Shown: one piece after another, positions 12,504 to 20,883 of the stretch
Position numbering within the stretch: the stretch's first letter is position 1
Layout of the letters: each line of letters begins with the position of its first letter
Source of the DNA: Pedobacter nutrimenti
Lineage (GTDB): Bacteria > Bacteroidota > Bacteroidia > Sphingobacteriales > Sphingobacteriaceae
Reading direction: 5' to 3'
NCBI RefSeq assembly: GCF_003208655.1
Contig: NZ_QKLU01000004.1
Coordinates: 124,001-188,000, forward strand
Length of the DNA stretch: 64,000 nucleotides
Position numbers and translations under genes: made by a program
Notes under the pieces: model-generated
The model's database searches: none
What the model was told of the DNA's origin: nothing
What the model saw: only the letters and a program-made list of their open reading frames with translations

Positions 12504-12513
12504 TAATTTAAAA

Positions 12514-13395
12514 ATGAAAAGATTTCATGGAACCGGTGTGGCATTGGTTACACCATTTAATGCAGACGGATCTGTTGATTATGAGGGCTTAAAAAACCTC
12601 ATCAATTACATGGTCCACGGAAAGGTAGAATACCTGGTATCCTTAGGTACCACAGGAGAAGCATCAACACTCAATAAGAACGAAAAGAAGAAGATCTGGG
12701 AATTTACTGCCGAAATCAATAATGGCCGTTTGCCCCTTGTTGCCGGTATAGGTGGCAATAATACCGCAGAACTGATCGAAGAAATCAAAGCTTTTGAAGC
12801 CAATGGTTACGATGCAGTTCTTTCGGCAAGCCCTTACTACAATAAACCAACCCAGGAAGGTATATATCAGCATTACAAGGCCATCAGTGAAGCCAGTGCT
12901 TTAGACATTCTGTTGTACAATGTACCGGGAAGAACAGCCAGCAATCTAAGTCCGGAAACCACCTGCCGTCTGGCACATGATTTTAAAAACATCATTGCCA
13001 CTAAAGAAGCTTCAGGAAGTTTTGATCAGTTTAACCAGATCATGAGGGATAAACCCGAAGACTTTCTACTGATTTCCGGTGATGATCCGATCGCATTACC
13101 CATGATTTCCCTTGGGGCTGCCGGTGTCATTTCCGTTATAGGAAATGCGCTGCCAAAACAATTGTCTGACCTGATCAGGTTAAGCCTGGAAGGCAACTTT
13201 GCGCAAGCCCTGCCAGCCCACCTTGGCCTCATCGAATTTACGCGCCTGGTTTTTGCAGAAGGCAATCCTGCCGGTGTAAAAGCAGCTTTAAAATACCTGG
13301 ACATCTGTGGGGACAAAGTCCGCTTGCCCCTGGTCAATGTTTCAGCGGATCTGGAGCAGCAGATCATTCAACAGGTCAAAAAGATCATTGCTTAA
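12514..13395 (+). CDS. dapA: 4-hydroxy-tetrahydrodipicolinate synthase
   Basis: 293 residues. The Schiff-base lysine is Lys164 in ATKEASG, the catalytic Tyr135 is in YNVPGRT, and GTTGEAS (45-51) is the pyruvate-binding loop. It condenses pyruvate with aspartate semialdehyde, the first committed step to meso-diaminopimelate and lysine. This fits the meso-DAP-type MurE encoded in the same window. It lies 10 bases after ligA and ends in a strong terminator. Confidence 0.97.
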   Translation: MKRFHGTGVALVTPFNADGSVDYEGLKNLINYMVHGKVEYLVSLGTTGEASTLNKNEKKKIWEFTAEINNGRLPLVAGIGGNNTAELIEEIKAFEANGYDAVLSASPYYNKPTQEGIYQHYKAISEASALDILLYNVPGRTASNLSPETTCRLAHDFKNIIATKEASGSFDQFNQIMRDKPEDFLLISGDDPIALPMISLGAAGVISVIGNALPKQLSDLIRLSLEGNFAQALPAHLGLIEFTRLVFAEGNPAGVKAALKYLDICGDKVRLPLVNVSADLEQQIIQQVKKIIA

Positions 13396-13400
13396 CATAA

Positions 13401-13430
13401 AAAAGGCCCTTCAATTACGAAGGGCCTTTT
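13401..13430. terminator. Bidirectional terminator between dapA and the H1-like gene
   Basis: Perfect 12-bp stem (13401-13412 with 13419-13430) around a 6-base loop, with an A run before and a T run after. It lies between convergent genes and can serve both strands. Confidence 0.92.
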
Positions 13431-13454
13431 TTATGGTTACAAACAGGCTGTGGT

Positions 13455-13640
13455 CTAGCCTTTGTTTTTAGCCGCCTGAATTTCTAAACGGATCGCCTGA
13501 GCAAGGTTTTTTACATCTTGTAAGCCTTTTCTTACACGCGTACCAGCTGCGCTGTTCGCTTTGTTGTAAAATTTGTCAGCATCTGCTTCAAGACCATTGA
13601 TCAGGTCTTTCAGTTCATTAAATTTTTCGATTTTTGCCAT
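13455..13640 (-). CDS. Histone H1-like DNA-associated small protein (Hc1-like)
   Basis: 61 residues, Lys/Ala-rich and helical: MAKIEKFNELKDLI at the start, then a KFYNKANSAAGTRVRKGL core and a KNKG end. This matches the short bacteroidal histone H1-like family, distantly related to chlamydial Hc1, proposed to bind DNA. Unlike most genes here it has a strong Shine-Dalgarno sequence (AAGGAG on the minus strand, nine bases before ATG), which suggests high expression. An interrupted inverted repeat (13683-13696) lies upstream in the leader or promoter region. DNA binding is from family knowledge only. Confidence 0.88.
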   Translation of the reverse strand: MAKIEKFNELKDLINGLEADADKFYNKANSAAGTRVRKGLQDVKNLAQAIRLEIQAAKNKG

Positions 13641-13754
13641 TTTTAGTTACTCCTTTAGTTTTTAAGGTTAGGTTTATACTCTCTTACTAAAGTAAGATGT
13701 TTATTCTAATAAAAAAACTTTTGAAGCAAGAAAAAAAGCCTTCAAATATGGTTT

Positions 13755-13782
13755 TTTTCCACAATCAAGGCGGTTATTCACA
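13755..13782 (+). other. Two DnaA-box-like 9-mers
   Basis: TTTTCCACA at 13755-13763 and TTATTCACA at 13774-13782, the latter an exact match to the loose DnaA-box consensus TTATNCACA, in the same orientation, 19 bp apart start to start. They lie in the gap upstream of the H1-like gene. They may be chance occurrences. Confidence 0.3.
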
Positions 13783-13847
13783 ATAGAGCATCCATTTAAA
13801 ATATTTATAATCCTGTAAAACAAGCACTTACATAAATTAAATCACCT

Positions 13848-13883
13848 AAAAAGGGCTTTTAAACGTATTTAAAAGCCCTTTTT
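13848..13883 (-). terminator. Terminator of the alpha-oxoamine synthase gene
   Basis: Perfect 16-bp stem (13848-13863 with 13868-13883) with a 4-base loop. The stem ends in A/T runs that give a U tract on either strand. It lies 50 bases past the stop of the minus-strand gene. Confidence 0.88.
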
Positions 13884-13932
13884 AAAATTAAAATATATTT
13901 TCAATTACACATGGATATTTTGTCCCGGTCAG

Positions 13933-15171
13933 CTATATTTCAAACTGGTTCTCCTTATAATAGCCACTTTTCAATTTGGAAGAGACTTCACTGAAGGCAT
14001 CTAAAGTCCGCTGCACATCCTCCATAGTGTGGACTGCAGTAGGAATCAGACGTAGTTCTATTAATCCTTTAGGGATCACCGGATAAACCACAATAGAACA
14101 AAAAATGCCATAGTTCTCCCTAAGGTCCATGGTCAGTGCGGTGGCTTCCAGTAATTCTCCTTTTAAAAATACAGGCGTAACCATGGTATTGGTAATGCCC
14201 AGATCAAAGCCACGTTCCCGTAGGCCTTTTTGCAGGGATGTTGCCACGTTCCACAGTTTTTCACGAAGTTCAGATTTGCTTTTTAACAGTTCCAGACGTT
14301 TCAGCAAGCCAATCACCATAGGCATAGGCAAAGCCTTTGCAAAAGTTTGAGAGCGCATGTTATAGCGCAGAAAATTAGTAATCTGTTCCGTAGAGGCCAC
14401 AAATGCACCTATTCCAGCCATTGCTTTTGCAAAAGTTCCAAAATAAATATCTACCCCTTCTATACAATCCTGGGCTTCATGTGTACCCGCACCGGTTGGT
14501 CCCATTGTTCCAAAACCATGTGCATCATCAATCAGCAACCTGAAGTTAAATTCTTTTTTCAACTCAACGAGTTCCTTCAGTTTACCCTGGGCACCAGACA
14601 TTCCGAAAACCCCCTCGGTAATGACCAGTATACCGCCCCCACTTTGCTCCACCAGTTTGGAAGCCCTTTCCAGCTGCTTCCTTGCACTTTCAATATCATT
14701 GTGTTTATAAACAAAACGCTTGCCCATATGCAGCCTCAGGCCATCAATGATACAGGCATGCGATTCCGCATCATAAACGATCACATCATTTCTGTCAACA
14801 AGACTGTCTATAATTGAAACCATTCCCTGGTAGCCAAAATTCAGCAGAAAAGCATCTTCCTTGCCAACAAAAGTACCCAGTTCCTGTTCCAGTTGTTCAT
14901 GGTATTTAGAATTGCCGGACATCATTCTGGCCCCCATCGGATAAGCCATTCCAAAATCCGTCGCCCCCACTCTATCCGCTTCCCGGACTTCAGGATGATT
15001 GGCCAAACCAAGATAATTGTTCAGGCTCCAGACCAAATGCTCTTTTCCACGGAAATTCATATGAGGTGCAATTTCGCCTTCCAGTTTTGGAAAAGAGAAA
15101 TAGCCATGCGACCATTTTTGATGCTGACCAATAGGCCCCATATGCTTTGCTATCTTTTCAAAAATATCCAA
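13933..15171 (-). CDS. Alpha-oxoamine synthase (serine palmitoyltransferase-like or cysteate acyltransferase-like)
   Basis: 412 residues, PLP fold-type I. The cofactor lysine is Lys249 in GTFAKAMAG; DDAHGFG (215-221) holds the Asp and His that contact PLP; SLNNYLGLANHP (49-60) is the family N-terminal signature. Such enzymes condense an amino acid with an acyl-CoA. In Bacteroidota this subfamily is tied to long-chain bases: serine gives sphingolipids, cysteate gives capnine-type sulfonolipids. Which substrate is used cannot be told by eye. The best start is TTG at 15171, since an in-frame stop lies four codons upstream; Met11 is an alternative. A TAAATTTG box lies upstream. Confidence 0.85.
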   Translation of the reverse strand: MDIFEKIAKHMGPIGQHQKWSHGYFSFPKLEGEIAPHMNFRGKEHLVWSLNNYLGLANHPEVREADRVGATDFGMAYPMGARMMSGNSKYHEQLEQELGTFVGKEDAFLLNFGYQGMVSIIDSLVDRNDVIVYDAESHACIIDGLRLHMGKRFVYKHNDIESARKQLERASKLVEQSGGGILVITEGVFGMSGAQGKLKELVELKKEFNFRLLIDDAHGFGTMGPTGAGTHEAQDCIEGVDIYFGTFAKAMAGIGAFVASTEQITNFLRYNMRSQTFAKALPMPMVIGLLKRLELLKSKSELREKLWNVATSLQKGLRERGFDLGITNTMVTPVFLKGELLEATALTMDLRENYGIFCSIVVYPVIPKGLIELRLIPTAVHTMEDVQRTLDAFSEVSSKLKSGYYKENQFEI

Positions 15172-15207
15172 TTCTATATCTTATTAAGTTAAATACTGTT
15201 TTTTTTG

Positions 15208-15215
15208 CAAATTTA
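15208..15215 (-). promoter_or_regulatory. -7 promoter box (TAAATTTG) for the alpha-oxoamine synthase gene
   Basis: Exact TAnnTTTG match on the minus strand, 36 bases upstream of the proposed TTG start. It supports that start, since transcription would begin near 15203. Confidence 0.6.
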
Positions 15216-15287
15216 AGGTTTTAGGACGGAATTCCCTACAGGATGACCGAGCTTCGGCTGTTTCACCACTTAAACCCAATTTTATGA

Positions 15288-15321
15288 GAAAAGCCTTAAC
15301 AGGTTTCTGTTAAGGCTTTTC
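15288..15321 (-). terminator. Terminator downstream of ftsZ
   Basis: Perfect 13-bp stem (15288-15300 with 15309-15321) with an 8-base loop, 18 bases past the ftsZ stop. The U tract is short (TTTTC). Confidence 0.8.
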
Positions 15322-15339
15322 ATACTATGTCATTAGGCA

Positions 15340-16974
15340 CTAGTCAACGTTATCGTGCAGAAAAGAGTTGTTAGGCCTGATCTCTGTTGTACCTTCTTCG
15401 TCATTACTTAACGTAAATCTGGAGATCTGCGATTCAGATGAATGTTGTACCTGTTGCAGCTGCATTTGTTTACGTTTATAGGCCGGTTCATTTTCCAGTT
15501 CCTGTAAACCATTGGTGGTGCGCAGTTTCATGCTCAGGTCTTTTAGCCTTAAAATCCTTTCTTTGGATTTTTTCAGCTGGTCTTCGATAGACTCATCGCT
15601 TTTATCGTCATCCAACCCGTTTACCTGAATGGGCTCTGGTTCTTCTGAAACAGGGGACCCAAAATTAGCCACTGGTGTTTCAAACACAAAATCAGTTTCT
15701 GCAAGTTTAATTTCAAACTCAAAGCCCGATTCCTGTTGTGTTTCGGCGACTGGTTTTTCTTCTTCTACCAAGGTATGACGGATCACCACATTTTCCGGCT
15801 CTTCAGTTCTCTTTGGTTTATTTCCATTAAAAAGATCACCAAAAAGATCTGACTGTTTGATTTCTTCTTTGGCTTTCATAACCGGTTCTCTGGAAACCAC
15901 TTCGGCTTTTGGTTCAATGAAAGAGTTTACAGGTTCAACCGGCTTAATTAACGGCGCCTCTTCGGGTGTTAATAAAGAAATCTTTTTGACGTTCTTTTTA
16001 TCGTGGGCCCTTTGTTCTGTCGTTTGGAAACCGGTCGCAATGATCGTAACCGATAACTTATCTTCCAGACTTTCATCGATACAGTTACCCCAGATCAGAT
16101 CGGCCGAAAGACCAGCCTTATCCTGGATATAGTCTGTAATGATGGTCACCTCATCCATAGTCACCTCACGGATTCCCGAACTGATGTTCAGCAGGATATA
16201 ACGGGCACCTTCAATTTCATTATCTTTCAATAGCGGAGAAGCCAGCGCGCCCTCCACTGCATTCAGGGCCCTGTTTTCCCCATCACAGGCAAAGCTACCC
16301 ATAATACATACACCACTGTCTTTCATGACCGTGCGCACATCTTTAAAATCCACGTTGATGTATCCAGGTACGGTGATGATTTCTGCAATACCTTTGGCAG
16401 CTGTGGTTAAGATATCATCAGCCTGGGCAAATGCAGAACCTAGGGTAAGGTTTCCGAAAATTTCCCTCAGCCTGTCGTTCGAAATGACCAGATAAGAATC
16501 TACATATTTTTTCAGTTCATCCAGACCATCTTCAGCCTGCATCTTACGACGCTTACCTTCAAATGAGAATGGAGTTGTGATAATGGCAACGGTAAGGATG
16601 TCCAGTTCTTTGGCCGCCTGAGCTATAATCGGGCTTGCACCAGTACCTGTTCCACCACCCATTCCTGCTGTTATAAACAGCATTTTTGTTGTACTGCCCA
16701 ACATCTGTTTGATGTCGTCAATATTTTCAATTGCCGAATTTTTCCCAACTTCCGGGATAGAGCCTGCGCCCATTCCTTCTGTTAAACTCGCTCCCAGTTG
16801 TACCTTATTTGGAATAGGGCTGAACTCCAGTGCCTGGGCATCCGTATTACAAATAATAAAGTCCACACCGGTAATTCCCTGACGGTACATATGGTTTACC
16901 GCATTACCACCACCGCCACCAACACCAATTACCTTGATGATTGATGACTTATCTTTTAACATTTCGAACTGCAT
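15340..16974 (-). CDS. ftsZ: Cell division GTPase FtsZ
   Basis: 544 residues, longer than the 380-400 of E. coli FtsZ because of a linker of about 200 residues after the tubulin-like core. The tubulin signature GGGTGTG lies at 106-112 and the Gly-rich loop GVGGGGGNAV at 17-26. The C terminus ends in a LHDNVD peptide rather than the familiar PxFLRK type, as seen in some Bacteroidota. FtsZ forms the cytokinetic ring. It is the last gene of the dcw cluster, 129 bp after ftsA, and is followed by a terminator. Confidence 0.98.
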   Translation of the reverse strand: MQFEMLKDKSSIIKVIGVGGGGGNAVNHMYRQGITGVDFIICNTDAQALEFSPIPNKVQLGASLTEGMGAGSIPEVGKNSAIENIDDIKQMLGSTTKMLFITAGMGGGTGTGASPIIAQAAKELDILTVAIITTPFSFEGKRRKMQAEDGLDELKKYVDSYLVISNDRLREIFGNLTLGSAFAQADDILTTAAKGIAEIITVPGYINVDFKDVRTVMKDSGVCIMGSFACDGENRALNAVEGALASPLLKDNEIEGARYILLNISSGIREVTMDEVTIITDYIQDKAGLSADLIWGNCIDESLEDKLSVTIIATGFQTTEQRAHDKKNVKKISLLTPEEAPLIKPVEPVNSFIEPKAEVVSREPVMKAKEEIKQSDLFGDLFNGNKPKRTEEPENVVIRHTLVEEEKPVAETQQESGFEFEIKLAETDFVFETPVANFGSPVSEEPEPIQVNGLDDDKSDESIEDQLKKSKERILRLKDLSMKLRTTNGLQELENEPAYKRKQMQLQQVQHSSESQISRFTLSNDEEGTTEIRPNNSFLHDNVD

Positions 16975-17053
16975 ATCTTTATGAATCAGTTATTTAAAAA
17001 TTCGTTTTACCTGTTCATCTCTTCTTGTAATATTAACACTTTTTTAACAGGCG

Positions 17054-17100
17054 TTTTCCACAATTGTTAAGAATGTGGAAAAATCATGATTTGTGGAAAA
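17054..17100. repeat. Three copies of TTTTCCACA between ftsA and ftsZ
   Basis: TTTTCCACA on the plus strand at 17054-17062 and on the minus strand at 17074-17082 and 17092-17100. The first two form a hairpin (9-bp stem, 11-base loop) that could act as a weak terminator or processing site after ftsA. The 9-mer differs by one base from the DnaA-box consensus TTATCCACA. Confidence 0.45.
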
Positions 17101-17103
17101 ATA

Positions 17104-18465
17104 TTACGGTTTTATATAATCTTCGTCGCTTACGTTCATGTCGTCTTTGATGAAATCTTTGGTTTTTGCCAGTAATTTATCAAATAACCCACCCCCGCTT
17201 TTCTTCACTTTTTCTTTAACCGCCTGTTGTTTCTCCACATATACACCCGGCTGTTTCATTTCTTCGATCAGCTCTTCTGCTTTCTGAATTCCTTTAATCA
17301 GTAATCCCACACTTGTGGCATACATCGGGCTTTTCAGGTCGTCATAAATGGTCTTTGGCATATCATCATACTTAGACAAATGCTCATTCGGATAACCAAC
17401 CCGGCAATCCAGACCAGTCACATATTCGACCAGTTGCGACAAGTGTTTCAGTAAGGCACCACCGCCAGTAATCACTACCCCGCCGATCAGTTTTTTCTCA
17501 TAACCGGAGGATTTGATCTCATAATAGACATGCTCAATGATTTCTTCCATACGGGCCTGGATCACATAAGCTAAGTTTTTCACTGAAATCTCTTTGGGCT
17601 CCCTGCCACGCAGACCAGGCACACAAATGATTTCATTTTCTTTATTCTCTTCTGCCAGCGCAGAGCCAAACCTGGTTTTCAACAATTCAGCCTGGTTTCT
17701 CATTACAGAACAGCCTTCACGGATATCTTCTGTAACACTATTTCCGCCAAAAGGAATCACAGCCGTATGACGAATAATACCTTCATGGAAAATGGCAATA
17801 TCCGTGGTACCACCACCAATATCCACCAGGGCAATCCCTGCTTCTTTTTCTTCATCGCTCAACACCGATTCTGAAGAAGCCAGGGGCTCTAAAATTAATT
17901 CCTGGGTTTGCAGACCAGCATTGGTCACACACCTCATAATATTTTTTACCGCCGTTACCTGTCCGGATATAATGTGAAAGTTCGCCTCCAAACGTACTCC
18001 CGCCATACCGATCGGATCTTTTACGCCCGGCTCATTATCAATCGTAAATTCCTGCGGCAATACATGGATGATTTCTTCTCCCGGGGGCATAACCAGTTTG
18101 AACATATCATCTATCAGTTTGTCGATGTCTTTTTTACCGATTTCATTATTTAATTCTCTTCTTGTCAGGATCCCGCGGTGCTGCAGACTTTTAATGTGCT
18201 GCCCCGCAATACCGACATTGACCACCCGGATTTCCACATTGGATTGCCCACTGGCCACTTCAACGGCTTGTGATATGCCCTGAACCGTCTTTTGGATGTT
18301 GGAGACTACACCCCTGGTTACTCCCGCAGATTCTGCTTTCCCTATACCGAGTACTTCAATTTTTCCGTGTTGTGTTCTGCGACCAACGATCACACAGATT
18401 TTCGTAGTTCCGATATCCAGACCTACTACTATTGGAGACTGCATGGTAGATTTTTCTTTGCCCAT
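17104..18465 (-). CDS. ftsA: Cell division protein FtsA
   Basis: 453 residues, actin-like ATPase fold. VGLDIGTTKI (about 14-23) is the phosphate-1 motif, ALVDIGGGTTDIA (about 211) phosphate-2, and GGVVITGGGALL (about 334) the adenosine motif. The C-terminal tail after about 420 is Lys-rich (KEKVKKSGGGLFDKLLAKTKDF) and could act as the membrane-targeting amphipathic helix. It links FtsZ filaments to the inner membrane. It lies 30 bases after ftsQ in the dcw cluster. Confidence 0.97.
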   Translation of the reverse strand: MGKEKSTMQSPIVVGLDIGTTKICVIVGRRTQHGKIEVLGIGKAESAGVTRGVVSNIQKTVQGISQAVEVASGQSNVEIRVVNVGIAGQHIKSLQHRGILTRRELNNEIGKKDIDKLIDDMFKLVMPPGEEIIHVLPQEFTIDNEPGVKDPIGMAGVRLEANFHIISGQVTAVKNIMRCVTNAGLQTQELILEPLASSESVLSDEEKEAGIALVDIGGGTTDIAIFHEGIIRHTAVIPFGGNSVTEDIREGCSVMRNQAELLKTRFGSALAEENKENEIICVPGLRGREPKEISVKNLAYVIQARMEEIIEHVYYEIKSSGYEKKLIGGVVITGGGALLKHLSQLVEYVTGLDCRVGYPNEHLSKYDDMPKTIYDDLKSPMYATSVGLLIKGIQKAEELIEEMKQPGVYVEKQQAVKEKVKKSGGGLFDKLLAKTKDFIKDDMNVSDEDYIKP

Positions 18466-18495
18466 AACTATATTGTTGATTTGTTGAGTTTTCTG

Positions 18496-19533
18496 TTATT
18501 TGTTTTTCTTGGTATCTGTTTTAACTTTTTCTTTTGCTGCCGGTTTTGCTGTCGCCGTTGCAGGCTTTTTCTCGGGGACTGCGGGTTTCTTCTTTACTTC
18601 CGCAGGTTTCGGTTTTATTTCTGGTGTTACCTCGGTATCACTCATAATGTCTTTAATAATTTCATTTTTCACCATGGAATCAACTGCCTTGTTTCCTCCC
18701 GATATTCTCGGATCTTTAATGATCAGGGGCTTAAATGCATTTGCCTTTACAGAATCGGGCTTGGTCCTTTCACAAACCACCTGATTGGTGTATTTAATGT
18801 TTATTGTCTTATAGGTATCCCAGCCCACTTTTGGCATCGCCTCTTTATAAAATGCACGCAGGTTCCTCATTTTTACTTCCAGGGAATCTGCATCCCCTAA
18901 AATGATCCGCTGGTTGCCTAGTCTGGGAATCAGTTCTATATCTTTTTTATCGTTTACAAAAATTTGTTCTATCTGTGCATCCCAAAGGGTATCACTTTTC
19001 AGGAACAAAGCCGTTTTATACAAATCTGTTGCCAGTTTACTTTTTAAAGTATCCAGCTTACCTCCAAAATGCTCTCCGATGTTCCCATTGGCCACCAGCA
19101 CATTTGCTGTAAAATTGGAAGAAACCGGCATCTTTAATCCATTGCGGTCTATATAGAAATCCTGGTTACTGGCATTGATCACCCTCAACACCGGCTGGCG
19201 TTGCTTAATTTCTATATGAATGACCCCATCCATATCTGCATAGATTTTAGCCAGGGCGATATAAGGATTGGCTTTTATTTTATCTTCAATCTGGTTCAGG
19301 TTGATCTGCTCCAGGTTCCGGCCAATTAAAGTCCCCTGACTTTGTTTTAAAATGGCATCGATCTCTTCCCGCTCAATAAAGTTATCTGCACCAGGAATCA
19401 GTATTTTAACATTGCTGCACTTTACAGTTTGTTTTTTTAAATCCACAAAACCCATAAGCACCACCAAGCCCGCCAGGCAAATGACCCAGGCAAAACTTTT
19501 AAATACCAATTTCCAGTTGATCCTTCTAAGCAT
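18496..19533 (-). CDS. ftsQ: Cell division protein FtsQ
   Basis: 345 residues, single-pass inner-membrane protein: short cytoplasmic start, transmembrane helix about 12-28, then a POTRA domain (about 40-110, including LIPGADNFIEREEI) and an FtsQ beta domain in the periplasm. After about residue 290 it has an unusual low-complexity tail rich in Lys, Pro and Ala, ending TKKNK. FtsQ connects early and late divisome proteins with FtsL. Its ATG overlaps the end of murC by 8 bases. Confidence 0.93.
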   Translation of the reverse strand: MLRRINWKLVFKSFAWVICLAGLVVLMGFVDLKKQTVKCSNVKILIPGADNFIEREEIDAILKQSQGTLIGRNLEQINLNQIEDKIKANPYIALAKIYADMDGVIHIEIKQRQPVLRVINASNQDFYIDRNGLKMPVSSNFTANVLVANGNIGEHFGGKLDTLKSKLATDLYKTALFLKSDTLWDAQIEQIFVNDKKDIELIPRLGNQRIILGDADSLEVKMRNLRAFYKEAMPKVGWDTYKTINIKYTNQVVCERTKPDSVKANAFKPLIIKDPRISGGNKAVDSMVKNEIIKDIMSDTEVTPEIKPKPAEVKKKPAVPEKKPATATAKPAAKEKVKTDTKKNK

Positions 19534-20881
19534 GGTCCATTATATTTTTTAAAGGTTGAACCAAAGTATCAATATCTCCTGCGCCCACTGTCAGCAGCAG
19601 CTCGGGTTTATCGGTACGGATTTTTTCCAACGCCGCTTCTTTACCATACACAGCAGCCTGCTCCAATGTAATTTTATCCCGTAAAAACGGGGAATCTATC
19701 CCTTCCATAGGCAACTCCCGGGCCGGATAAATATCCAGCAACACAAGTTCGTCTACCGTACCCAATACTTCTGCAAATTCATCCGCAAAATCCCTGGTCC
19801 TACTAAACAAATGCGGCTGAAAAATAACCGTCAGTTTTTTATCCGGGTACAATTGTCTGACCGCATTAAAGCAGGCCCTCAATTCTTCGGGATGATGCGC
19901 ATAGTCATCAATATAAATGTGCCTGTCGGTATGAACAATATATTCAAATCTTCTTTTAACGCCTTTAAAGCTGGCAATAGCGGCTTTAATTTTTTCTGCT
20001 GTTATGTCCAGTTTAAGGGCTACAGCGATTGCCGCCACTGCATTTTCCACGTTGTGCCGGCCCGGAAGCATCAGTTGCAAATCATTAATCTGTGTACCAG
20101 CCGAATGGTAATCAAATACAAAACTTGCTTTTTCTATACGGATGTTTTGTCCGCTGACATCTGCATATTTATCCAGACTGTAAGTGACCCCGTCACTGAT
20201 GGGTAAGCCAGCCTTTACAAACAAGGTGCCTCCAGTTTTCAATTGTCCGGCAAACAAATGAAAAGATTCTTGCAAATGAGAGGAATCCCCATAAATATCC
20301 AGGTGGTCTGCATCCATGGAAGTAATAATGGCCATATCGGGATACAACGTTAAAAAGGACCTGTCGTATTCATCTGCTTCCACCACCACGACATCGTTGT
20401 TTCCAATTAAAAAATTACTGTTGTAATTGGTTGTAATTCCTCCCAAAAAAGCCGTACAGCCATATCCGCTATGAGTAAGGATGTGTGCGACAATAGAAGA
20501 GGTGGTGGTTTTGCCATGGGTTCCGGCAACAGCGATACAAAACTGCCCCTTGCTGATAATCCCCAATACTTCAGAACGTTTTCGGAGCGCAAAACCTCTT
20601 TGCTTAAAATAATTCAGGATCTGGGCATTTTTCGGAATAGCCGGGGTATAGACAATAAGGGTATCTTCATGTTTGTCCAGAAAACTAACCGGCAATACTG
20701 CATCATCATCCAGATAAGAAATCAGGATACCTTCGCGTTCCAAGGCTATGGTCAAATTGGTCCTGGTTTTATCGTAACCACAAACCAGACAGCCACGTTT
20801 AGCAAAATAACGGGCAAGCGCACTCATTCCGATCCCTCCGATCCCAATAAAATATACCCTTCTAATTGCTTCCAGTTCCAT
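19526..20881 (-). CDS. murC: UDP-N-acetylmuramate--L-alanine ligase
   Basis: 451 residues, Mur ligase family. The start MELEAIRRVYFIGIGGIGMSA carries the N-terminal dinucleotide-like UDP-binding fold typical of MurC, and the ATP P-loop is AGTHGKTTT (about 119-127). It adds L-alanine to UDP-MurNAc in the cytoplasm, the first peptide step of peptidoglycan synthesis. It lies 2 bases after murG and overlaps ftsQ. Confidence 0.97.
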   Translation of the reverse strand: MELEAIRRVYFIGIGGIGMSALARYFAKRGCLVCGYDKTRTNLTIALEREGILISYLDDDAVLPVSFLDKHEDTLIVYTPAIPKNAQILNYFKQRGFALRKRSEVLGIISKGQFCIAVAGTHGKTTTSSIVAHILTHSGYGCTAFLGGITTNYNSNFLIGNNDVVVVEADEYDRSFLTLYPDMAIITSMDADHLDIYGDSSHLQESFHLFAGQLKTGGTLFVKAGLPISDGVTYSLDKYADVSGQNIRIEKASFVFDYHSAGTQINDLQLMLPGRHNVENAVAAIAVALKLDITAEKIKAAIASFKGVKRRFEYIVHTDRHIYIDDYAHHPEELRACFNAVRQLYPDKKLTVIFQPHLFSRTRDFADEFAEVLGTVDELVLLDIYPARELPMEGIDSPFLRDKITLEQAAVYGKEAALEKIRTDKPELLLTVGAGDIDTLVQPLKNIMDHA

Positions 20882-20883
20882 AA

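Noticed and set aside
18292..18900. A 202-codon plus-strand frame rich in Cys and Phe
   Set aside because: It is antisense to ftsA and the Lys-rich tail of ftsQ; the composition simply mirrors those codons.
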